DNA from: Rhynchopus sp. YZ270_cl-10
Lineage: Eukaryota; Euglenozoa; Diplonemea; Diplonemida; Diplonemidae
DNA length: 64,000 nucleotides
Direction: 5' to 3'
Assembly: GCA_964035575.1 (NCBI GenBank)
Contig: OZ037868.1
Coordinates: forward strand, 1,302,001-1,366,000
Below are positions 44,916 through 53,070 of the stretch, piece after piece. The first letter of the stretch is position 1; each line of letters begins with the position of its first letter. Under the pieces are notes generated by a model, which was given only the letters and a program-made list of their open reading frames with translations, made no database searches and was not told the origin of the DNA. The position numbers were made by a program, and so were the translations under genes.

Positions 44916-46102
44916 ATGTCTAAGAGGAAGTCGAGCGCAAACAAGGCAAACGACAGTTCTGGGCAATCGCAAAAGAAGGCGAAGACAGCTCCTCAACCTA
45001 TCGACCTGAAAAGCTTTAAGAGGGATTTTGGAGACGGACTACACCCCACCAGTCAATGGAAACTCTCGTGGCTGAAACATTTTTGCGAGTGGAGTTACAA
45101 GGGAGGTCTCGGGTTCACAAAGGAACAGTTCAAAAACATCAAGTTGCTTCCAGAAGAGGAGGTTTTCGCACAATGTACGGCTAGGAAGGACGAGATCATG
45201 GCTGGGAAGTGGGATCTGGAACGGATGCTGCAGGATGTGCCTCAGTGGGACGGAGGGCGTGTCGAGCAGAACGTCAACTCCACCTTCTCGAAGATGCAAA
45301 GGGTCCTGTACCAATACGAAGGAATTCTCCCGACAGAAGAGAACCCAACTCCAAAAGAACCCATTGTTGACACTCTGGCAATGCAGCTCGTACACTTGTG
45401 TGGTTTCAACGACGGCAGAGAATTTGATATCGCCTTTGAATCTGTCACATTCAAACTTGCGGGGAAGGACATCAACAGCAAAGCGGATGTTTATGTGGCC
45501 ACCCGCCACGGAGCACCTGGACAGCTCGTCTTGATATGGGAGGACAAGCTGTCGCGCACGCAGAAGACAGAGATTGAGGGAAAAACAGGAGCTACTCTCC
45601 TTGAGAATTCTGTTGCTCAGATCATCGGGGAGATGATTTCCGTTCACTACCAGAACAAACTGAGAAAGTACAAACCTGCTGAGGTGTACGCTGTGCGACT
45701 GATTGACGACATGGTCGCATTCTTCAGGATGGAGATGACAGGCGACGAGATCAAGGCTCTCTGCGAGGACGGTGTTACCCTGAGTCCTAAACTGAAGGTA
45801 TGTCTATCATTGCTATCACACAACTCACCAAAGGGCCATATTCTGCGCAAGAATTACCCTCACTAGGCATTAACACAACTCACCACATTCAACCTATACA
45901 GGTGCACTACGTACCACAAGATGCGTTGCTGCCTGGGGATGAGTATGGTGTGAGCCTTTTGTCCCCCATGGGTAGAGATTGGTTTGTGCGGATGATGGCT
46001 TGCATCCGTGCAAAGATCCTGAGCCGCCCGAAGCCGAAGCTCGAGACCATGCACACGACACAAAAATCTGGGAAAGATCCTAATACTAAGAAATTGTGGT
46101 GA
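44916..46102 (+). CDS. PD-(D/E)XK nuclease-like protein, two exons
   Basis: Exon 1 is 44916-45797. The intron 45798-45901 starts GTATGT and ends CTATACAG. Exon 2 is 45902-46102. The joined 360-residue protein begins with a basic stretch (SKRKSS, KKAK) that could be a nuclear signal. The core has D191 in KADVYV, then E209-x-K211 in LIWEDKLS, and Q235 in AQIIGEM, matching the D...ExK...Q pattern of restriction-endonuclease-fold nucleases. Nuclease domains of this kind occur in Crinkler-type effectors, RHS-like proteins and mobile elements; which applies is unclear. AATAAA lies 34 bp after the stop. Neighbours are repeats on both sides. Nuclease function is inference from motifs. Confidence 0.72.
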
Positions 46103-46394
46103 CACAACATTCACCGGACCGGAAGCCAAAAACAATCTAATAAAAGCAAACCCCATTCCCCTCTCCCTCTCCCTCCCCTTTATCCCTTTCTTCCTACTTT
46201 TATTTGTTTCTTTCACGGGTGCCTCTCTTGCCAAGTACCCTCTGTTCTATACGTATGCATGTGGTAACGTGATACTTTTTTTCATGTTTTTCTTTTAGTA
46301 TGGTTTTGTTTTGTTACGTAGTGGGACATAAATGTGTGGTTGTGCTCCTTGGCACACAACATTAGGGTGAGGAAAAAAAAACAGTAAATGTGGT

Positions 46395-46640
46395 GTGTTC
46401 CGGGGTATCGGAAAATACAAATTTTCACCAATCTTCACCAATTTTCACAAATTTTCACAACATAAGTTTTGGCCATTTTTTTGTGAAGAATTGTGAAGAG
46501 TTGTGAATAGTTGTGAAAAGTTGTGAAGAGTTGTGAATTGAAATGAAAATTTGGATGAAAAAAACACAGATGTTGTGAAGAGTTGTGAACAGTTGTGAAG
46601 AGTTGTGAATTGGAGGGAAAAAAAGGGGGGTGTTTTTTTC
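46395..46640. mobile_element. Foldback element with TTCACAA / TTGTGAAG arrays
   Basis: The left end GTGTGTTCCGGGGTATCG, followed by AAAATACAAATTTTCACC, is mirrored at the right end of the 48928-49125 block. Inner arms carry AATTTTCAC and GTTGTGAAGA words in opposite orientation. The right terminus here is not clear. No coding sequence. Confidence 0.55.
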
Positions 46641-47120
46641 CAGGGGTTTTTGCAGGACTGGTCAGGTAAAGTGTGCTGTGCAGAGGGCTAGCTAGCCTGG
46701 GTCCGTGGGTCAAGCTGACCGTACCACCCCACCCCCTGTGCGGAGGAGGACGACGGAAGTCCGCGGCGTGTTCGTTTGTTGCCTTTTTTTTTCAACATGT
46801 TCGCAACTCTCAAGAAAGTAGCGTACCGTGCGCCTGCGACGCAGCTAAAAATTACGAGCGGTAGCCCACAGCTCTACCCGAAATGTTGCGTACCGTGGCT
46901 TCGCTAGAAAAGTTTTGTACCAGTGGCACTACCACTTTTCCCCCTGTTTTTTGTACCGTTTTACCCAAAAACACAGCTGGGCACAACTAGCACCCTACTC
47001 ACCTGAACTGTGCCTTTATTAGGCACAATTTCAGCACACTTTCAGCACAAGTACACACAATTAACCACAATTACACCTAAGTTGCTCTGGGGGAAATAAT
47101 GGTACACCGCCCGACAGGAC
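46641..47120. other. Gene-free interval with a GCGTACCGTG repeat fragment
   Basis: 46818-46912 belongs to the short GTAGCGTACCGTGCGCCTGC ... GTACCGTGGCTTCGC family, found also inside the hAT-like elements and at 53622, 54848, 55250 and 60384. Otherwise nothing recognised. Confidence 0.5.
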
Positions 47121-47506
47121 TACTGTACTGTACTGTACTGTACTGTACTGTACTGTACTGTACTGTACTGTACTGTACTGTACTGTACTGTACTGTACTG
47201 TACTGTACTGTACTGTACTGTACTGTACTGTACTGTACTGTACTGTACTGTACTGTACTGTACTGTACTGTACTGTACTGTACTGTACTGTACTGTACTG
47301 TACTGTACTGTACTGTACTGTACTGTACTGTACTGTACTGTACTGTACTGTACTGTACTGTACTGTACTGTACTGTACTGTACTGTACTGTACTGTACTG
47401 TACTGTACTGTACTGTACTGTACTGTACTGTACTGTACTGTACTGTACTGTACTGTACTGTACTGTACTGTACTGTACTGTACTGTACTGTACTGTACTG
47501 TACTGT
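47121..47506. repeat. Microsatellite (TACTG)n
   Basis: About 77 perfect 5-bp units, with no visible interruption, the purest array in the window. It is followed directly by a 95-bp fragment of the R1 block (47515-47610, ending GCTATGCTCCCTGG), so it again abuts a piece of the large TIR element. Confidence 0.97.
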
Positions 47507-47610
47507 GCAGAAATTTGACAGACTGCACTGCCCTATACACAGACTTTCTGGATTCCAAAGTCGAATTTCTTGTACTAGCTATGCTCCCTGGTTAATGGCT
47601 ATAGCGATGT

Positions 47611-48249
47611 GCCTCTTATTGACCCTCTTATAGGACTCGAATTGTGCTCTAACTGCCGAATGCTCTAATTAGAGTCTGATTAGAGCGCAATGCATATTTA
47701 ACCGGTGTTTAAAAACAAGGAGCCAGACAGTTCACCTTCGGGCATAAGGCGTGCCCCGGCAGAATATCGTTTTGATCCCGTTAACTACGATGCCACAGTT
47801 GGCCCAGCTGGTCACTTTATTCCAAGGAAGTCAAAAAACCGTGAATGAGGGAACGATAAATAAGGGTAACTGAAGGGGGAAATTGAATTTTGATGAGCCC
47901 AAAAACAAGGTTTTATTGTCCCGTTGTCAAAATCTCTGCCCACACCCACTCCCCGAGAGAACCAACAATTCTCTAGCTGACTTCTTTAATAATCCCCACC
48001 AAAAAGGCGGATAAGACGAAAGGAGACGAAGTAACCGCCAAGGACTCACCAGTGCGTCGATCCAAAAAGAGGTCCATCATGTGTGAGAGATGCAAAACAA
48101 CCACCGCCATAATGGAATTAACCTGTAGGTTAACCTCACACAGGACAGTCTCGTCGCCCACAAAGGTCAATATTACACTCCGGATTCTGGGGACAATTTT
48201 TGGCCGAAAATGGGCCGCCTATTAGTGACCGGGCTCATATTTTCCGAAA
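47611..48249. other. Gene-free interval
   Basis: No gene recognised. 48170-48240 (GGATTCTGGGGACAATTTTTG through CGGGCTCATATTT) resembles 39765-39830 in copy A, an R2-adjacent block. Confidence 0.4.
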
Positions 48250-48365
48250 GGGTAAATTGCGATAACACGTATACTTTTTTTTTTTTTGATTTGCGATAAC
48301 ACGTACACAAAAAGTATACGTGTTATCGCGAAAAAGTGTACGTGTTTTCGCGAATAAAAACGTAA
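48250..48365. mobile_element. Short foldback block of GCGATAACACGTA words
   Basis: GCGATAACACGTA occurs twice in direct form (48257, 48293) and as the complement TACGTGTTATCGCG (48319), with TACGTGTTTTCGCG following. It is another small inverted-repeat unit with its own motif. Ends are not defined. Confidence 0.5.
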
Positions 48366-48850
48366 GTGTTTTCCCAGGTACCCAAGTACACAGGTACACA
48401 GGTAAGTCGTCACACAGACAACCACAGCCAACCCGCCAGTCACTGAAAAGTGACCAGACAGTCCACTTGACAAATACAAAGTGTCCACGTGGGGCATTCA
48501 TGCACTGAGGAGATAATGATCCAACAATTTACAAGAAAACATTACTTAACCTACTGCTGGAAATTGCCAGGTCGTAGTAACACACAAAGTGTGCCTCCGT
48601 TCGGGAATACCGGATATTCTAGAGACCAAAAGGCCTCTTCCGCTAGTCAAGGTATAACCGAATGAACGGCCCAAGACCCCCGTGGAGAAGTTAAATGTTG
48701 TAATGCTATCAAGTACAAACTGCGACCACTGTCTTACCCTCCTCAATGCATGGTGGAAGATGTCTTTGACAACAAATATCCTGTAGCCAGGTACCCAGGT
48801 TCCCAGACCCACGCAGTGGCACATTACCGCAAGTGTGAGTGACCCACACA
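48366..48850 (+). mobile_element. Truncated R1-block copy of the large TIR element
   Basis: It starts with imperfect CCAGGTACCCA and ACAGGTAC units, then follows the R1 order (GTGTCCACGTGGGGCATTC, GAGGAGATAATGATCC, GGTCGTAGTAACACAC) to about 48850. It shares the ...CAGTGGCACATTACCGCAAG variant with the 26-kb copy. The remainder is missing. Confidence 0.7.
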
Positions 48851-48927
48851 GACGGAATGTCCAACCAACGTCCTCCAAAAGGTGTCCTGTACCTACCTGG
48901 GTACCTGGGTGCCCAGGCACCACCCAG

Positions 48928-49125
48928 ACTTCGCCACTTCACAACTCTTCACAACTCTTCACAACTCTTCACAACTTTTCACAACTTTTCACAACTCTTC
49001 ACAACTCTTCACATACACGTTTTTGTGAAAATTTGTGAAGAGTTGTGAATAGTTGTGAAGAGTTGTGAAGAGTTGTGAATTGAAATGAAAATTTGTATTT
49101 TTCGATACCCCGGAACACACCAAAA
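48928..49125. mobile_element. Foldback element with TTCACAACTC / GTTGTGAAGAG arrays
   Basis: About eight CACAACTCTTCA-type units (48935-49012) face a set of GAAGAGTTGTGAA units (49020-49080). The right end reads GATACCCCGGAACACACC, the complement of the left end of the 46395 element. The left terminus is not resolved. No coding sequence. Confidence 0.6.
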
Positions 49126-49935
49126 TGAGAGTACTAAAAAAAAAAAAAAAAAAACCGTCTTTGTTTTGTTCATTTTTATCTGCATGAATAACAGAAACTA
49201 GCTTCTGTTCTACAGTTTGATGACCTTGATTGCTAGGGTAAGATGAGTCATCCACATAAGATATGTTCGTTAGATATGTTTCAATAACCTTCACTGTGTG
49301 TCTTGTTAGGTGTGCTGTCTGCAAGCCTTCGGTGACATTATACTCAGAACCCTGTATTTTTGACAGGATTGTCGATGCAACAACAACAAAAAAAAACAAT
49401 CGGAGGGGAAAAAATGTTGAGACCCATATGAATATTTTCTTTTGTATTGCTCCTCATCCACCGTACCACACCATACGCATGCTAACAAGACAAGAAAACA
49501 CTAGCCCAGTGCTGCGGAACGTGCCACACACGCCACATCAATAACAGCGCGTCAGCACGAGGCACACTCCCTCTACATCACAGACAAGACCCCGCGGTCC
49601 CCCCCCGGGACTCCCCCCCCCCCCCCCCCCGCAAGAATTACCCTCACTAGGCATCCACCACACCATACGCATACCCAGACAGGAATACACACTTACTCTC
49701 ACACCAATTATACCTAACACTGCAAGCACCAGTCGGACACATGCTTACGGATCGGAAAAAAAACGAATCGTGAAGGCCGCCGGAGATCCTGAACAAAGCT
49801 ACTGGCACTCTGGAGCAGACACGAGCAGGTATGTTAAACAGTGAAAAAACTGAAAACCTTTTGCGCTGATATTGGCGCAGTAAAATTTTACCGGGTTTAA
49901 CTTGCTGCGCCCATATACCCATTTCTTATACTACT
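49126..49935. other. Gene-free interval
   Basis: Short frames only. GCAAGAATTACCCTCACTAG with the following GCAT (about 49630-49655) also lies inside the intron of the nuclease-like gene (about 45848-45872), a shared word of about 25 bp. A run of C occurs at 49611-49630. Confidence 0.45.
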
Positions 49936-50036
49936 CGCGTCGGTTTCAACGTATCGGTTTCAACGCGTCGGTTCTAACGCGTCGGTTTCAACGCGTCGGT
50001 TTCAACGCATCGGTTACAACGCGTCGGTTTCAACAA
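49936..50036. repeat. 15-bp tandem repeat CGCGTCGGTTTCAAC
   Basis: About seven slightly varied units end at 50036, 36 bp before the first virus-like gene. It may be a terminal or subterminal part of that element; no inverted partner is visible. Confidence 0.7.
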
Positions 50037-50071
50037 TGAAAGACAACAAAAAGTGTTTTCTTGTCTTGCAT

Positions 50072-50500
50072 TTATGCTTTATGCTTCACAATATCCTGAA
50101 GTCGTTTTGTATTTTTTCTCCCTCCTAAGATGCCGTGGAAGGAGCCTGTTCTGAAGTTCACTTGATAGTTGGTAGGTAGGGTGATCTTGATCTTCTGCAG
50201 GGCTAGGATGGGTTCTATTGTGATTTCCGAAGGTATGTGGTCGTTGATCTCAGAGATGCTGTAGTTCCCGTCACCGAACACTATTGTCGACCATGAAGAA
50301 CCGTTATCACGACTCCACTCAAAGAAGTTGTTGCCTTGCTGCTGGCTGATGTTTGTCCATGAGTAGTATTGACTGCTCTTGATGAGGCTTATCTCATAGT
50401 TGTCACCTTCGTCAAGGTATATGGGAGGGTTGTAGGCTACAGTGAGGTCAGTGGAGATGGGTTCTCCTTCAGAGGAGACAAAGAGTGAGAGTTGTTCCAT
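50072..50500 (-). CDS. Penton-like (minor capsid) protein of the PLV remnant
   Basis: The 142-residue protein begins MEQLSLFVSSEGEP. It has the pattern of small beta-rich proteins beside packaging ATPases in polinton-like and adintovirus-like elements: an early NYEISLIKSSQYYSWTNI stretch, NNFFEW, a WSTIVFGDGNYSISEIN block, and a hydrophobic final strand. The assignment rests on this pattern and on its neighbour. It is transcribed away from the ATPase. A search with a structure-based profile would be decisive. Confidence 0.5.
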   Translation of the reverse strand: MEQLSLFVSSEGEPISTDLTVAYNPPIYLDEGDNYEISLIKSSQYYSWTNISQQQGNNFFEWSRDNGSSWSTIVFGDGNYSISEINDHIPSEITIEPILALQKIKITLPTNYQVNFRTGSFHGILGGRKNTKRLQDIVKHKA

Positions 50501-50502
50501 TT

Positions 50503-51123
50503 TTAGGAGTTGACTTCTTGTGTGAGGAGTTTGTGTTCATCAATGTTTATCTTGTTGTTGTTGAGAAGCCAGTCAAGGATAGTGGCTGCTTCTTGTTTGA
50601 TAACCTGACTTGTGTTCCCTGCCTTCTTTCCTCCTATCAACAACATCAGTCTATTCATTGCACCATTGGTGTTCATTTCATACAGACTCGGGGTTTCACT
50701 CCTGAGTCCACTCCCAGCCTTTTTACCTTTACCCATACCTTTCCACATACCTTTACCTGAATCTTTTTTTTCTTTTTCATTAATCAGAGCTGTCCTCTTT
50801 GCTACAGCTTCCCAGTCTATATTTGGAGTCTTACTACTCTGTGTCTGCATACTACCTGTATGTGATAGAGCATCTAGGAATGATGTCTGGTCTGAAGCAC
50901 CCCAGGCTGACAACGGTTGGTCTGGTGGTGATGTGATAAGGGATGCTAAGAAGTTATCGGTCTGCAGACCCTCATCTGAAGTCACGACCGGCGGGGGGTC
51001 CTTCAAGGCTTCTTCTTGTTGTTGTTTGTTTAGATCATCAGAGCGTTGGTGTGCTATGGAGTCCTTCAGTCTATCTATATCAAGAAGTAGTTTCTCGAGA
51101 CTTGATGTGTTGTTCACTTGCAT
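50503..51123 (-). CDS. Unknown protein of the PLV remnant
   Basis: The 206-residue protein starts at ATG 51123, just 13 bp from the divergent ATPase start, and ends 2 bp before the penton-like gene. The two minus-strand genes are therefore probably co-expressed. The N-terminal part is acidic and helical with QQQEE. The middle is Ser/Thr/Pro-rich. A Gly/Lys patch (GKGMWKGMGKGKK) precedes a C-terminal helical segment. It could be a structural or scaffold protein; I do not recognise the family. Confidence 0.6.
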   Translation of the reverse strand: MQVNNTSSLEKLLLDIDRLKDSIAHQRSDDLNKQQQEEALKDPPPVVTSDEGLQTDNFLASLITSPPDQPLSAWGASDQTSFLDALSHTGSMQTQSSKTPNIDWEAVAKRTALINEKEKKDSGKGMWKGMGKGKKAGSGLRSETPSLYEMNTNGAMNRLMLLIGGKKAGNTSQVIKQEAATILDWLLNNNKINIDEHKLLTQEVNS

Positions 51124-51136
51124 TTTCTTATTGAAA

Positions 51137-51811
51137 ATGATACACAATTACGTTACGAAGAATGAGACACCTGAGGATGATAAACACTCAAAGCTTCTCC
51201 CGTCATGGCCGTTCAGGATGTTGTCTGTCGGATCTTCTGGGTGTGGGAAGAGCACAGTGATGGGGAATATGCTGATGAACAAGGAGTTGAAGTTACCGTT
51301 TGACAGGGTCTTCGTTATCAGCACAACACTACACCAACCGATCTACCAGGTTATGATGAAACACTTTGCAGACATTGACGAGACGATACGAAGTGAGCTG
51401 GAACGGGAGTTGAAGAAGAAGAAGGTGAGTGAGGAGAAGATTGAGGAGACCTTAGAAGCATTGAAGCCAACAGCGGAGTTCTTCGACAGTGCGGATGAGT
51501 TCGATGTGGAGGACCTTGACCCCAATCAGAAGAACCTTGTGTTGTTGGACGACATTGTGATGGAGAAGAAACAGAGAGACTTCATCGACCTGTATGTACG
51601 TGGACGGCATCGCAACATCTCACCAGTCTACTTGAGTCAGAGCTTCTTTGACACCCCAAAGGTGATACGACAGAACTGCAGTTGCTTCCTGCTGTTCAAC
51701 CTCAACAAGAAGGAGAGGCGGATGATAGCGACTTCATGCAGCGACCTTGAGCCTGATGTGTTCAACAGTTTGTTTGACAGTTTGTTTGTTTATACCTTGT
51801 CTTCATCGTAA
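51137..51811 (+). CDS. Packaging ATPase (A32/FtsK-HerA type) of the PLV remnant
   Basis: The 224-residue protein has a Walker A motif GSSGCGKST near residue 35 and a Walker B strand NLVLLDDIV near residue 135. A conserved S-Q stretch (VYLSQSFFDTP) follows, as in A32-type genome packaging ATPases of polintons, PLVs and large DNA viruses. A charged helical insertion lies between the Walker motifs. The last residues overlap the start of the R2 block, which may have replaced the original end. Role: powering DNA packaging into capsids. Confidence 0.75.
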   Translation: MIHNYVTKNETPEDDKHSKLLPSWPFRMLSVGSSGCGKSTVMGNMLMNKELKLPFDRVFVISTTLHQPIYQVMMKHFADIDETIRSELERELKKKKVSEEKIEETLEALKPTAEFFDSADEFDVEDLDPNQKNLVLLDDIVMEKKQRDFIDLYVRGRHRNISPVYLSQSFFDTPKVIRQNCSCFLLFNLNKKERRMIATSCSDLEPDVFNSLFDSLFVYTLSSS

Positions 51812-52062
51812 CCTGCGCCTTCGCTGCTGTCAAGGTGCCTTCTCTGGGTACAGTGCCCAGTGTCCAGTACAGAAAAAAAATTCGTCTAAAAAATCGAGTA
51901 CGCAAAACCACATTTTAGACATTTTAGACCCCTACAGAGGCTCAAAAGTGCCAAAGTTTGCTTTTTATGGCCTCAAATCGTCAAAATTAGCTACTACAGT
52001 ACACGGGGTATGACCGTATTTTGGCTGAAATTTTGACTTGAAAATTTTTTTCAACATTTGCC

Positions 52063-52825
52063 CAGGGCGTTCGCTATCGCCATCGTTTTTTCCTGATCGT
52101 GGCGAAATGCCAAAAAATCCGAAATTTTTGCTTTTTTACTAGTGCTTAAAATAGGTCAAAAAAAAATTTTCCCGCCGGAGAGAAGCTAGTTCGTGGGGGG
52201 TGAATCCCTGGTACTGAGTGGTCAAAAAAAATTGCGATTTGCGCGTGATCCCTTCCCCAGCACAAGTGCTATTACAGCTGAACTTTCCTGATACTAAAAC
52301 CAGCAAAACGATGGAGAATTTCATCAATCCCCCCCTCACTGAGGGTCTCTTTGTGCTGTTTAATCAAACAGATGCACAAGAGAGAGGCATCTGTCATATG
52401 AGACTTCATCCTTAGTTTGATTATTTTCAATAAACTAAAACGTCTCTCTGCCGTTGAAGATAGAGTTGACACGAGCAGTGACACCTTCTATAACAGGGGG
52501 TACGGGGCACCTTCAGCAGACTGCAGGATTGAGGAGCGGGAGTGCTGGGGAAACTTCCTCTCACGGCAGGCGGGTTTGCGGATGATTTTGAGTACAGTGG
52601 ACACCCCTCTGCGACCCCCCCTCCGGGGGGGTCTACAGGGTGGTGGGGAGAAATCTCTCTCTCTTTTTTTTTTTTTTTTTTCCCCTTTTTTTTTTTTTAT
52701 TTATTTATTTATACAGGGTTTCGCCCCGGTGGGGCGAAGCCCTGGGGCGAAATAAAATGTCATTTTTTCAGGAAAAGATTTTTTTAACGAAAAAAAATAT
52801 TTTTCGCCCCGGGGCGAACGCCCTG
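52063..52825. mobile_element. hAT-like element (family 2), complete copy
   Basis: This 763-bp element has TIRs CAGGGCGTTCGC and GCGAACGCCCTG and an 8-bp duplication CATTTGCC (52055-52062, 52826-52833). The empty site is in copy B near 59352 and in copy A near 39403. The centre (about 52420-52620) holds a protein-like frame (AVEDRVDTSSDTFYNRGY, then IEERECWGNFLSRQ) that I cannot identify. No full transposase. Confidence 0.9.
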
Positions 52826-53070
52826 CATTTGCCCAATCTGAGGTTTTCTTTGGATTTTTTGGGCCATTTTATGACCTACCACGGCAAGTTTTGGGCAAAA
52901 AAGTTATTTTTTCTTTGGTCAAAAATCGCCTTGTCTAACCACTGTTTAGTGTAGTATAGTTCAAATACGTGTATTTGGTGAAACCCCAGATGGTCAAAAC
53001 ACCCGAATTTTGCGTTTTTTTGCATTTTTCGGTGCCCCAAGACCCAACCCAGAGGCCAAATTTTTCCCGA

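Larger units (their letters stand above)
50072..51811. mobile_element. Polinton-like virus (PLV/adintovirus-like) remnant
   Basis: A compact cluster of three frames: a penton-like structural gene and an unknown gene on the minus strand, and a packaging ATPase diverging on the plus strand. No major capsid protein, protease, integrase or polymerase is seen, so only part of an element is present. The frames present look whole. The right edge meets the R2 block of another element. Little decay suggests a fairly young insertion. Confidence 0.6.

Noticed and set aside
50612-51136. Plus-strand extension of the packaging ATPase upstream of 51137
   Set aside because: It lies antisense to the intact minus-strand gene; the ATG at 51137 gives the expected short N-terminus before Walker A.
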